A program made the position numbers and the translations under genes. Below, one piece after another: positions 22,406-32,292 of a DNA stretch of 64,000 nucleotides. The notes under the pieces are model-generated. The model was not told the DNA's origin and ran no database searches. It worked only from the letters and a program-made list of their open reading frames with translations. Position 1 is the stretch's first letter. The number at the start of each line of letters is the position of its first letter. The stretch comes from Symbiodinium sp. CCMP2592 (lineage: Eukaryota > Sar > Dinophyceae > Suessiales > Symbiodiniaceae): NCBI GenBank assembly GCA_905221615.1, contig CAJNDT010002890.1, forward strand, positions 1,138,001 through 1,202,000, given 5' to 3'.

Positions 22406-22772
22406 GGTAGGTTTGAAAAGCAGGGAAGCCTCAACCTCTGAACTTCGCCGCCCCGAGATTCGCCACGGCCGAAGCTGCTCATCCGCTTGCAGTATGTCCC
22501 GTCCTGTGCCCAGGAGTTTACGGTCGGGTTCAGTGTTTGAGGACCCTCAAACGGCATGTGGCTACTTCGGGTGCATTAAGAGTTGTGGATAGGTCGGAAG
22601 CCCAACATGGTCAGTGCTTTGGTCCTTCGGTTCGAGGGCTATCCTGTGGAGGGTTACAGGGCACCCCTGCCAACCCTAAACACGATCGTGTGCCCGTGGT
22701 TGGTGTCACACCACTGCCCGCCTGGAGTGAATGTGACTGAAATTACTAATCCCCTTGTGCCTTGATGTTCAG

Positions 22773-23379
22773 GAGCTCGATTCATAAGGAAGGACTGATT
22801 CCGCAGCCCATCAAGCAGTTTGCTAAGCCGATACATGCTTTGCTTGCAATGGCTCGGCCACGTCTCAACTATGAGCAGGGGCCAAGCGGAACCACTACGC
22901 CAGAATCCTCGACATCCAGCGAAGCGATCCTGCAGGTGCTGTTGCCTTGCTTTCCCCTTCGAAAAGTAAGCCTCAAGGCTTCGTAACGCGCAACTTGAAT
23001 CATCCCAAATCCCCAAACCTTGTGAAGGTTTAAGTTAAGTTACCATAATAAGGAAGCCATTTTTGTTTACTATAGATCCGTATTATGGTAACTCAAATTA
23101 ATTCCTTAACAAGAACCAGTTAAGCTCTGAAAACAGCTTGGAGTCCAGCAGGGGCTGTTGCTGGTGATGCTGCTGGGCCTCTTCCTTCGTGCAATTCTGG
23201 CTGCTGTAGCGGTGCCACGGCTCATTGTTGCGTGGGGTGCCATTGGATTCACTACGCCCCAGATCCTATACCCTAAATTTAGGGGCTGCGCCCAGGTGCG
23301 GGCAGCGCGAGCTGTTGTCAGAAACCCGCGGTATATAGATAAGTGCAACGTAGGCCCGAAGTGCGCAACTTGTGGGTGA
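22773..23379 (+). CDS. Candidate two-exon gene with a transmembrane segment
   Basis: Exon 1 (22773-22935) encodes a basic, proline-containing stretch then a Ser/Thr-rich one. It ends CTGCAG/GTGCTG in phase 0. After a 216-bp intron, CCAGCAG opens exon 2 at 23152 in phase 0. Exon 2 begins with about 30 hydrophobic residues (G-L-L-L-V-M-L-L-G-L-F onward), clearly membrane-spanning. It may stop at 23379 after K-C-N-V-G-P-K-C-A-T-C, or splice at the CAG/GTGCGG at 23296. The intron contains a family-12 foldback (23028-23100). No family is recognised and the start codon is not found. Confidence 0.4.
23028..23100. mobile_element. Small foldback family 12, copy b, in an inferred intron
   Basis: TTAAGTTACCATAATAAGG and CCGTATTATGGTAACTCAA are inverted ends. 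It sits in the intron between the exons at 22773-22935 and 23152. Confidence 0.65.
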
Positions 23380-23384
23380 TCGTA

Positions 23385-23960
23385 GGCTCTCAGCCCTGCA
23401 TGTAGCCCGCACCCCCCGTCCGCCGGACCCCGCTGATGCTCATGATGCGCGCCCTTTGGCGGCTTCCGCAACCCATTCAAAAACTTGGGAGTTATGACTT
23501 CGCGCCCACGTCGCGCCGCCGGCGCCGGTTGCGGGCGCCCGAGGGCTCATGATGCTCGCCGGCTCGCCTCCTGGCGTCGTCCACGGCGGCCCCGAAACCC
23601 GCCACACCGCGGGGAATGGCTGCAAAACGCGTGCGCGTTCCGAGACGCCTTCGGGCCAGGCCCCGCGCGGCCCGAGGGAGAAACGAGGGTCCGATGATGC
23701 GGGGTCCGGGGCGGGTCGGCGGCACTGTCGGTCGTGGCTTCTGCTTCGCAGACGAAGCTCATTCGTCTGAGCCATAGCTCAGTCCATACAGGGCAGCGAA
23801 GCGCTGCCCGATTTAAGAGCCTCCGGCTCAAGCCGCCGACCCCGTGGGCGACAGACCAGAAGCCGAATGCACTTGTACAGGCAAAGTCGTTTGGTGTCCG
23901 CGAGGCCCGTAGGTTTAGTTCTCGAAGGAGACGCCAAGATGGGAAGTGCAAACAAAGCCT
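23385..23960. other. GC-rich island without telomere-like units
   Basis: This stretch is visibly more GC-rich than its surroundings, lacks TTTAGGG-like units and is open in several frames on both strands, which high GC alone can cause. It contains short palindromes (GCAGACGAAGCTCATTCGTCTG; CAGCGAAGCGCTGC). No protein or RNA family is recognised. Confidence 0.5.
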
Positions 23961-24138
23961 TACCGCAGGACCAAAACCCGAAACCTAAACCGTCCCGAAA
24001 CCCTATGTTCAACACCTTTAGAACCGTTTAGGGTTAGGGTTTCAGGAACATCTTAACCTTTTAATTGCGGTAGGATCATGTAGGATCGGCTCCGGGCGCC
24101 TCCGTCTGCCACGGTTCAGGACCCTCTTGGGATTTAAT

Positions 24139-24247
24139 GTAGGGGCCTCCATAGTTTCCTAAAGTAGTGTGGGGGTTCCTTATGATAAGTATAGTGTAAT
24201 ATACCCCCACCAAAACCTTATCCTAGTCATCAAGGCCCCTATAGTAG
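24139..24247. mobile_element. MITE family 6, copy a
   Basis: GTAGGGGCCTCCATAG and CATCAAGGCCCCTATAGTAG, with core GGGGGTTCCTTATGATAAG. Used here as the reference copy of the family. Confidence 0.8.
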
Positions 24248-24394
24248 GGTCTTCGGGTTTGGGGTTTGGGGGTCAGGGTTAAGCTGGTGCGCTTCTAAAA
24301 GATTGTGAGACACAACGGGGGGAAGAGGCGGCGAGGCTGCGCGACGATCACGCGAAGTAGGAACAAGGAGCACTTTGGAGCGGAGATGCCGAGG

Positions 24395-24512
24395 TTGAAG
24401 AGGAAGGGGGGGAAAGGGAGCGGAAGGGGGAGGGGGGGAGGGGAGGCGGGCAGGGGGGAGAGGGGGGCAGGGGGAGGGGGGGGAGGGGGGGGGCCCGCGG
24501 GGGGCGCCCGGT
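24395..24512 (+). repeat. G-rich polypurine tract, possible G-quadruplex region
   Basis: Roughly 110 bases of nearly pure G and A with many runs of four to nine G, ending in a G/C-rich patch. Multiple quadruplex arrangements are possible on the plus strand. Confidence 0.85.
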
Positions 24513-24939
24513 GTGCGGGATTTTGGTGTGGGAGGAGGGAAAAAGGGAGGTTAACACCTCCAAGCCCATCGAGACCCATCCAACACGCCGCCAGGGTCGG
24601 CGGACTTTAAACCTCAAACCCTATGCCCTAAACCCCGTGCCCCAAGAAAAAGCTTCCATGCTAGGTGCACCGGGCTCAACGGGCTGCAACTCATTCAGGT
24701 AAAGACTGCCTTGAAGTTTGTGTATGAAACATTGCAAGCAAAACACATGTTGATGCCTCAAAGGCTGTGCCGGTAACTTATTTCCAGCTGTTTGTCAAAT
24801 ATCGCAAAATCAATGTATTCGGTAGGTAAACCCCACAGCATAAACTCAATTTTGGAGGTCCTGGATACTGCTTCTCAGCGTTTCTGAACATAATTAATTA
24901 TGAGAAGCCGTGTTTGAGGGGTGTCGAAACACATGAAAC

Positions 24940-27343
24940 GACATATATATGTACCCATATAGGGCGCACCCCTATTTGGGATCCCCTACGTTTTTCGCTA
25001 CATCATCTGACTGAGCTATAACCACCAGACTAGGTTATAACCAGCCGATTAGGTTATAGCCAGCCGACTAGGTTAGAACCATTCGAATAATTTATAATCA
25101 GGTATACATTATCGATATTTCAGTTTTTTCCAACAAGCGTGCTGTAGTCATTAGTCTGGTTCAGTCATTCCTTATCGCGAACTAAATTTTGGAACGAAAA
25201 GTTTTCCATCTTTGTACTGTAATGCTGCAATCCCATCAAAGTCTCTGTTGTTGGGCGCATTGCTATGACGTTTTGGCAAACTGATAGCTTTCAATGACAT
25301 ATCCCTGTGCCCCTATGTGATTGCTTGTAGACACTGGTATATCCGGTAGGTATATTTGAGTGGTGCATTCCTTATTTCTGTATGACGGCTGCCCCAAGCC
25401 AAAATTGAAAACTTGCACACTACAAGCTTGGCAAACTTTGTACAGTGTTTTTCCTGGGGGACAACATGAAGCGTCGCTTCTTAGGCTTGGCACTGTTTCT
25501 ATATGCTCAGTGATGAGGCCTGTGCTTTTTGTATCAGCATACCTTAACCATCACGTAAAGCTCACTGAAAACCATAAATAGCTACATCTAGCTTGTCCGA
25601 ATTTCTGTTTGTGTTCTTGTGAATATTTTCTGAAGGTCGAACAGAAGCCATTGTTCCCAATCCAGAACGTGCTCCTCGTTTTAGAAAAAGTGGCAAACAC
25701 ACACCGAATCACTCCTCGAAAGAGGTACATCCATGTAGTTGGAAATAGCATTGCAAGGAATTTTCTACGTACCGAGCGAGGAAACCTAACAGTTTGCAAG
25801 TTGCAAATCGCTCACCACACATATTCTTATCAGTTTTGTCTCATCGAAATCCTGCTTCCTTGGAACGATGTTTGAACATAACGTTGCAACCAGTTCGCCT
25901 ATGTACGAAGTGATGAAACTTGACCACGCTGTAAGCTTTGATATACTATCTCTCCCTACAATGACGTCGTATCAGTCGTATCTCAACTTTTTTGTGTACC
26001 GTGATATTCCAATGTTGACAACACTTACTGACCTACTGTAATCCCGACAGAGACCCTTCATCTTCCGCATTTTGATTCCTGGGTCATTGACATGTTAGCG
26101 GCTATTCTCTCAATGTGTACATAGATCTCATAAGCCCGATGTACTGGAACGGACAGACCATTATGTAAAGTCCGCCATATAGCCTTTCCGCTAAAGTTCG
26201 GGAATGCGCATATGGTCCCCGGAATTATGTTTGTTACAAAGCACTGCATCATGCCTTAACAACCGAATACATGCCAATTACCTCGGACCTTCTTCTAGTC
26301 CTTGTTTAGTTTCATTGCGGTTACATTTCCCCTGAAACACCGAAACTTTCGAACGTTTGGATCTAGGTCTAGGTGTTGATGAAGTAGCGGTGGCACAGAT
26401 TTGCTTCGTAAGGTTTATATTGTGCAACAAACAATCAAGGCACCCCATTGCAGGTTCACCATCAAGTGTTGGGTTTGGGTTTTAGTGCTTAGGGTTTGGC
26501 GCTAGGGTTTGGGGGAGACTTAGACTTAAACCATTATACCGGCTCGCTTGCGCGATACGACACGGAAGACTTAAACCATCAAACCAATAAACCAATCTAT
26601 TTGATTTATAGGGCACGGCGGGAGTCTTCAAACCCTGAACGTATATTGCAGCCTGGTTATAACCTCTGTCCCCGGTTATAACCAGGACACCTGCGTAGTA
26701 GGCAGCCCTAGACCCATCACTAACCCATTAAACCATTATCCTTTCCCCCAATGGAACCAAACCAATAAACCATTAAACCAATCCTTTTGCCCCATAGCAC
26801 TAAACCTTTAAACCAATCCCTTTACCCCATACCACCAAACCACTAAACCATTAAACCAATCCTTTCCCCCAATGCACCTAAAACATTAAACCATTAAACC
26901 ATTAAACCAATCCCTTTACTTCATACCACTAAACCACTAAACCATTAAACCATTAAACCAATCCGTTTGCTCCATACCACTAGACCACTAAACCACTAAA
27001 CCATTAAACCATTAAACCAATGCTTTCGGCCCATACAGGGATGTGTCTCTCTCTATAGGGGAAAATGATTGGTTTAATGGTTTAATGGTTTAGGTCCATT
27101 GGGGGAAATGATTGGTTTAATGGTTTAATGGTTTATTGGTTTAATGGTTTAGGTCCACTAGGGGAAATGATTGGTTTAATGGTTTAATGGTTTATTGGTT
27201 TGGGTCCATTGGGGGAAAGGATTGGTTTAATGGTTTAATGGTTTATTGGTTTAGTGGTATGGAGCAAAAGGAATGGTTTAATGGTTTAATGGTTTAGTGG
27301 TGTGGGTGTGCCAAAACCCAGGGGACCCCATATAGGGGGGTAC

Positions 27344-27353
<10 letters not shown>
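24940..27353. mobile_element. Candidate 2.4-kb AT-rich element with inverted ends
   Basis: Near the left end the DNA reads CCCCTATTTGGGATCCCCT. The complement of the right end reads CCCCTATATGGGG-TCCCCT, followed by similar GTTTT-rich DNA. TACCCATATA occurs at both edges. The interior lacks telomere-like units up to about 26,460, is AT-rich, has palindromic GGTTATAACC decamers near both sides (25033, 26654, 26673) and ends in the AAACCATT palindrome. No transposase frame is evident. This may be a non-autonomous DNA element, or just a distinct genomic island. Confidence 0.35.
26697..27322. repeat. AAACCATT / AATGGTTT arrays in head-to-head orientation
   Basis: The left half (26697-27030) is runs of AAACCATTAAACC separated by CAATCC and T/C-rich linkers. 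The right half (27067-27310) is the complement (GGTTTAATGGTTTAATGG). Shared linkers (CCCCCAATG / CATTGGGGG) show that the two halves form a roughly 600-bp imperfect palindrome. Confidence 0.9.

Positions 27354-27381
<28 letters not shown>
27345..27381. repeat. AT microsatellite
   Basis: About 18 AT units at the right edge of the 24.9-27.35 kb AT-rich island. Confidence 0.95.
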
Positions 27382-27382
<1 letters not shown>

Positions 27383-27430
27383 TCAAGTTCATAGGTCCCT
27401 ATGTGCTCAAGGCCGCTATACTAAGCCCAG

Positions 27431-27540
27431 TACCTGGTGGGTCGGGGGACCTAGTAACTGGTCACTTTAGAGACGTATCAGCGTCATAACCCCGACTAGG
27501 ATCCCCGTTATACCTCTACTTATCACCTACTTACTAAGTA
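27431..27540. mobile_element. MITE family 4, copy e (right end lost)
   Basis: Left TACCTGGTGGGTCGGGGGAC. The right side keeps CACCTACTTACTAAGTA but lacks the CCCCGACCCTCC end. It is directly upstream of exon 1 of the membrane-protein gene. Confidence 0.65.
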
Positions 27541-27546
27541 CTTGGA

Positions 27547-28877
27547 AGTGAGGTCTGCCGACAAGGGCCCATGGTTCAGGAGGCTGTGGGCATCGACGTG
27601 GACAAGCCATGGCTGTTCTCCTGCAAGGTGGGCTTTAAGTATAGGTGCCTTAATAATTGGATTCGGGTTTTGGGGCCCATAATATTTTAATTACATTAAG
27701 AAAATAGTATAGGTAATTATTAAATTAAAGCCCTTATAGTAGGGTGGTACAAGAATCGACCATTTAGAGGGGGGAAATTGTCGTTCCCTCAAATTTGAAG
27801 GTCGCCTTGAGTGTGATGACCAAGACCTTTGCCACAGTGAGCCACGGATTGATGGCTGTGAAATGGATCTTGGCTGGGGAGCCAGCTAGTTCTGCTTTAG
27901 TCGCCTGTTTCGTGCTGGTAGCCGTGAACACGCAGATGCTGGTGACCGTTGCGCAAGTCGCGCATTTGCGGGATGTGCTGCTTAAGCTAGGTACCAGCAA
28001 ACGGGTCCGCGTCGCCTTCCTCGGTATTGGAAGCTTGCTAGAGGTGGGTGCCGGGAGGACCTGTGTGGCGGTGAACTTGGCGGCCACTGTGTGCTTGGTT
28101 GCTCATTTGCACGAGCGACTGGTGCAGTTGCTGCCGTGGCTAGTCACGGCTTTCGGCACGTTGATGTGGGCAAACTCGACATTTCTTGGTGTGGGCGTCT
28201 CAGAATGGAAGGATATTAAGTCATTTGCCAATGATGATTGCGAAGTGGTGCCCGCAGCAGAATTCTTGGCAAAGCTTGGTGCAGAAGGTGAAAGTGAGGG
28301 TCAATGTACCTTCAGCCAGACTTTCTGCGGCCTTCACAAGGAAGATAAGATGCTCTTGCAGAGCCAGCCCTTGCTACTACAACATGCCTTTCCTGAGCAT
28401 CCGAAAGTTCGGCTCCTCCACAACCTGATGATGGCTGTGTTCAGCCTGTTCTGCTTTGCTGTGCCGGCGTCCCTATTGGGACTCTGCATGGCGCAGGTGC
28501 CTCTGCTGCAGGACATGGAGCTGGCCCACAGTTCCCTACACCCGCCGTTTAAGCCTGATGTTTCAGATTATTTCATTCGCCTGGAGGATGGGTGGATGGA
28601 GGGAATTTCTATGAGCTTCCAGCTAGGCGTTGGCAAGGCCTCCTCCTTCGCATTCTGCTGCGTGTCAGGCTGCAAAGCTGTCGAAGGCACCGAGCACGGT
28701 GATTCAGTCTTGCTGAAGGCCGCCATGTACCTGAGCCGGAAACCCGAAGCCCGAAACATGGCGCCTGAAACCCGAAACGATGACTTAGTAGCTGAGTGGA
28801 TACACTTTACACTTTTTGGGATAATATCAACCACTATAAATATAAAACTAAAAGTGTACACTTTTGGGGGCTTATGA
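27547..28877 (+). CDS. Putative polytopic membrane protein with a MITE-filled intron
   Basis: Two exons are inferred. Exon 1 (about 27547-27627) encodes ...D-V-D-K-P-W-L-F-S-C-K and ends AAG/GTGGGC. Exon 2 opens after CATTTAG at 27767, in phase, with R-G-E-I-V-V-P-S-N-L-K. The first internal ATG is 27816-27818. The product has hydrophobic stretches that could span a membrane at about residues 30-55, 70-100, 115-140 and 210-235 of the exon-2 frame, separated by polar loops. One loop has clustered cysteines and acidic residues. I recognise no family; a channel, receptor or transporter fragment are all possible. The final 30 or so codons run through telomere-like DNA and a foldback element (28783-28891), so the true 3' end or donor is probably earlier. 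It is on the same strand as the downstream genes. Confidence 0.6.
27628..27767 (+). other. Inferred 140-bp phase-0 intron made almost entirely of a MITE
   Basis: The intron begins GTGGGC after AAG and ends CATTTAG. The family-6 element 27640-27744 occupies 105 of its 140 bases. Removing it joins two open frames in phase 0. This is the clearest coincidence of a MITE and an intron in the window. Confidence 0.5.
27640..27744. mobile_element. MITE family 6, copy f, filling an inferred intron
   Basis: TATAGGTGCCTTAATAATTG at the left, GGGTTTTGGGGCCCATAA core, AAAGCCCTTATAGTAGG at the right. It occupies 105 of the 140 bases of intron 27628-27767. Confidence 0.75.
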
Positions 28878-28891
28878 ACTCAGCAACTAAG
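28783..28891. mobile_element. Foldback element at the 3' end of the membrane-protein frame
   Basis: ACTTAGTAGCTGAG mirrors CTCAGCAACTAAG, with ACACTTTTT/AAAAGTGT inside. The open frame's last codons and its stop come from this element. Confidence 0.6.
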
Positions 28892-29184
28892 ATAAGCTCT
28901 AAACCCGAAGCCTGCAACCCTTAAACCCAAAGCGCATAAGCAAGCTTTAAAACCCACAACCCTTAACCTCCAACTCGAAACCGAAATCCGAAACCCTAAG
29001 CCCGAAACCCGAAACCTTAAACCCTGAACCAGGCCCGAAAGCCTGAACCTAAACCCTCAACCCGTAAACTCTTAACCTTCAACCACAAAACCCTAGGCTT
29101 TGCACCCAAAAGCTGACATGTCCAAGGAGGCCATCCCCTAAACCCTATAAGCCCTAACCTTGAATCCACAACCCTAATCCCTGA

Positions 29185-29282
29185 AGGCCTACATGTCAAA
29201 GGAGGACATCGGTACATGTCAGCTGAAGCTCTTTGGTCTGCGCTTCCACCAGCACGAATTCACGGCTCTGGCCTTGCAAGGA
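29185..29282 (+). CDS. Possible small exon between the membrane-protein and five-exon genes
   Basis: In one frame the segment reads A-Y-M-S-K-E-D-I-G-T-C-Q then L-K-L-F-G-L-R-F-H-Q-H-E-F, unlike the telomere-like DNA on either side. A near copy of its start (D-M-S-K-E-A-I-P) lies at about 29107-29135, as if locally duplicated. Splice sites are not convincing. Confidence 0.18.
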
Positions 29283-29577
29283 CAGCCCAGGGTCTGGGGT
29301 TCAGGGATTGGTTTGGGGTTTGGGGTTTAGGGTCTTTCAAGGACAGCCGCGACCCCTAAGCCCTAAACCTATAGGTTCAGGGTTTTGGGGTCAGGGACTG
29401 GTCTTGAAAAATGCGAGTAGTTATGATTTGCAGGGCCGTGTTACAGAGAGCAGCTGCGTGTAGGTGCGCGGCGTTCAGGTACTTGCTTTTCACCCTGCCC
29501 CCTGAAACCTGAACTCCAAAACCAACCTTGGACCCGAGGCCCTTGACCCTGAACCGTACAAACCTGTAATTTACCCC

Positions 29578-29661
29578 TAGTCTCCACAGCAGTTCCTTCT
29601 TGGGATGACCTTTTTGGATTCTAAGTATGAGCCCCAGAAAGGAACTACTATGGAGCCTCTA
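29578..29661. mobile_element. MITE family 3, copy d (diverged)
   Basis: Ends TAGTCTCCACAGCAGTTCC and GGAACTACTATGGAGCCTCTA keep the pattern with several substitutions. Confidence 0.7.
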
Positions 29662-29777
29662 GGTATAGACGTGTAAAACCGCAGATACCCACAAGGACTG
29701 GAGATCGAGAGCCATTTGGGAGGAGAGAGTGGGTCCTTTGAGCCCTTTGGTGCAGGCCCACTTCTTCTACTACTGTT

Positions 29778-29870
29778 CTTAGGGATACTTAGAAATAGTT
29801 GTTTTTGCTATTGTAATCCCTAAGAAACAGCTAGACATGTAATTTCTGCTAGGGTTCTAAGTTCAGTATA
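29778..29870. mobile_element. Small element family 11, copy b
   Basis: TTAGGGATACTTAGAAATAG and GCTAGGGTTCTAAGTTCAGT. It directly abuts the family-1 copy starting at 29869. Confidence 0.68.
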
Positions 29871-29938
29871 GTGTTGATGATACAAATCATAGTATATTCC
29901 TTATTCTGGGTAGTGCAGGATGTGTATCATCAACCGTA
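29869..29938. mobile_element. MITE family 1, copy d (internally deleted, 70 bp)
   Basis: Ends GTTGATGATACAAATC and TGTATCATCAACCGTA are present; about 35 bp of the core is missing. Confidence 0.75.
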
Positions 29939-30110
29939 CTACTCCCCGTGGTTTCGGATGTGAGATTGGGATTTGGGTTCAAAAAAGGGGTTTACGGACT
30001 ACTTCAGGGTCTTTCTGGGTTTCAGGATATTTGGGACTTACTGGATTTCTTCGTGTACCTACCCTGCCGTTTATAGAGGGCAACAAGGTATTCAGAGTCT
30101 TGTAGGTTAG

Positions 30111-31327
30111 TACAAGATAGCTGCGGTCGAGCTGTATAACAAGGCGAAACACGAGAGGTCTGGGTCTCACGCGCCTTGGCAGGGTTTCAACTTTTTAGGC
30201 ATGTGGGAGTTTCCGAAAATTAGGGGTACCATAGTTGGGGGTCCTTATAATAGGGATCCTACTATTTAGTTACTATAGTAGGGTCCCCTATTCTCGGAAA
30301 CTGCCATGTAGAATTTCGTACAAAACGTTAAAGCCTGGGAGCTTCCTCGAACAGGCTGGCGGGTCTACTCGACCTCCTTCGTGTCAGAGTCATCCGCGCC
30401 TCTGTCACTGCATGTTGCGCCGAAGTTGGGGACCAAGAATGTGCAGGCCATCTCAGCCCAAAGCTCAAAGGCAAACTTCTACTTCTACCTTCTAACCATC
30501 AAGCAAGTAGATGCCGGAACACCACGCAGTACTTCGAGACTTTTGTTGCGCCAGGTTAGTAGGCACAGGTTTGTGCCTGGAGCGTGCAGATAGGGAGCCT
30601 GAGTCCCCACATCCTGAATCCGGTGGTGATAGCAGTGCTTCCATAAACCATCCTGGATCTGTCGGACACAGGTGATTGAGAGATGAATTAAAGCGCTGAG
30701 TCTATATTATCCGGAAGCCTTGTAACATGTAAACAGGTGGCCTACACCTCTTCGTGGTGCGCTAACTCCACCTGCCATGATGAGCCATACAGCGCCGTCA
30801 ACGGGAGCATAGACATCAAAAAGGTCACCGAGGTCGGGTGCACAGCGATTTTGCAGGGTTATGAGTGTAAACATGATGCTGCAGTCGTTTACGCCCGAAG
30901 AGCAGTGTAGATACGCACGCTATTGGCTTGGTTTCACAAGCAGACCATCCCCAGAATGAAAATCACTGCGGTGCTCTTCCAGTCTTCAAGTGTTTGGATG
31001 TAGAAGCCTTGGGGCCTTGCACGACGGCACGGTTGAAAGCTGAACCAGCAAGTTCGCAACGTGTGAATGCAGCCTACCCATGCAACAACACCATGGAGGT
31101 AACATCATGCTATCACAGAGTGCATGCAGTTGTATGATGCCTGAGCCTCGATGTTTTGCGATTTATCTGTGCACGATTGCACGCAGGTGGGAAGCTTCAA
31201 CCTGACCGTGCAAATTACCCTGTCCCCGTCTTCTTCGGAGCCAGCACTGAGCAGTGTCTACCAAGTCTCTGTGATCATAGTGGACCTGAAGCTGAAGCTT
31301 GAAGAGATACTCGACTTTTTGGCCTGA
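30111..31327 (+). CDS. Five-exon gene for a cysteine-rich, probably extracellular protein
   Basis: Reading frame and phase are consistent across five exons: 30111-30183, 30355-30554, 30737-30866, 30944-31098 and 31187-31327 (TGA at 31325). All four introns are GT-AG, of 171, 182, 77 and 88 bp, with good donors (CAG/GTTAGT, GAGT/GTAAAC, GAG/GTAACA). The joined product is about 230 aa and probably lacks its true N-terminus; the start of the first exon is uncertain. It has at least eight cysteines and four N-glycosylation sequons (N-S-T, N-G-S, N-N-T, N-L-T), so I infer a secreted or lumenal protein. The last exon is strand-like (F-N-L-T-V-Q-I-T-L, then V-S-V-I-I-V-D-L), suggesting a beta-sandwich. 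The family is not recognised. Intron 1 contains a family-2 MITE. Confidence 0.6.
30205..30305. mobile_element. MITE family 2, copy e, inside an inferred intron
   Basis: Ends GGGAGTTTCCGAAAATTAGG and CTCGGAAACTGCC, flanked by ATGT on both sides. It lies wholly inside the 171-bp first intron (30184-30354) of the five-exon gene. Confidence 0.85.
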
Positions 31328-31654
31328 CACTTTTTGTGGTCTCCAGGATGGAGGTGTCCATTCTTGACGGTGAGCTGCATGGGGCGAGGGTTTGTCTTCC
31401 CTATAATCCTTATAAACGCTTAACCTTAAACCCTAAACTGCCGAGAGCGCCGCTGACCATTTGCATGGGCGCTCGAGGCTCTGACCGAGGTCCCCGACCG
31501 AGCGTCCCGTCAGAACGGTGAGGGAGGGAAAAGCCTCCCGGTATACGAGGACTGTAGTGACGCCGCCCCGCGAATGACCTCTCTGCCGTTAGGCAGTAAA
31601 GATAGACACCAAACGCACGACCATCGAGACCGCTCGTGCTTTTTTGGGGCACGG

Positions 31655-31870
31655 GGTGCCCCCCCCGCCCTGCCCTGCCCTGCCCTCCCTGCCCTTGCTG
31701 CTCCCTGTCGCCTTGCCCTCTTGCTTGCCATGTCCTGCCCTACCCTGCCGCCCTGCCCTGCCCTGCCCTGCCGTCTTGCTTGCCCTGCCCTGCTGCCCTG
31801 CCCTGGCCCTGCTGCCCTCTTCCTGCATGCCCTTGCTTCTTGACCTACTCCTTGCCCTGCCCTGCCCTTA
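31655..31870. repeat. CCCTG pentanucleotide array
   Basis: More than 25 imperfect CCCTG/GCCCT units on the plus strand. Long Ala/Pro/Leu frames on plus and Gly/Arg/Ala frames on minus are repeat artefacts. Confidence 0.92.
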
Positions 31871-32194
31871 CAGGGCGCGAGATGCAAGTTGTTTGTTGGA
31901 AATCCTTGCTTTACGTCGAGCGGCCGGCACAGGCCGCGAGGACCCACAACCCGACAGGAATCCATTTCAGCTGTGATTTCCGGAGAAATATTGTTACTTA
32001 CATATGTCAAGCTGCGAAAGGAAGCAAAGAGCAAGAAAGCCCCCCTTGAGGGGGGTTTGGGGGGTGCACCCTAAACCCTAATTGAGAATAGTTGGGGTGG
32101 TTGGGGCGGGACTACATGCTGACGCAAGCGCGCGATTAGTGGGTGCGCCCCTATTCCTAAAGTAAAAGCGCACCCACCGCGTGCATACTGTCTA

Positions 32195-32252
32195 CACACC
32201 CCAAACCCCAAACCCTAAACCCCCCAAATCCCAAACCCTAAACCCTGAACCT
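32195..32252. repeat. Telomere-like patch (CCCTAAA on plus)
   Basis: CCCCAAACCCTAAACC-type units just before the 21-bp repeat array. Confidence 0.8.
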
Positions 32253-32292
32253 CTCTTTCACATATATATATATGTTTAAACTTTAAACTCCT

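Noticed and set aside
23440-24015. Six overlapping frames up to 134 codons
   Set aside because: The high-GC stretch is open in all frames; no motif, splice context or family supports any one of them.
24295-24617. Pro-rich frame (minus) and Gly/Arg-rich frame (plus)
   Set aside because: Simple translation of the G/A-rich tract.
28783-28877. The last 30 codons of the 27.8-kb membrane-protein frame as a genuine C-terminus
   Set aside because: They come from telomere-like sequence and a foldback element, so the true exon probably ends earlier.
30040-30092. An extra upstream exon for the five-exon gene
   Set aside because: The frame looks protein-like and ends AAG/GTATTC, but the gap to the next exon would be about 20 bp, too short for an intron.
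31510-32049. Long Ala/Pro frames on plus and Gly/Arg frames on minus
   Set aside because: They are driven by the CCCTG array; the same repeat gives open frames on both strands.
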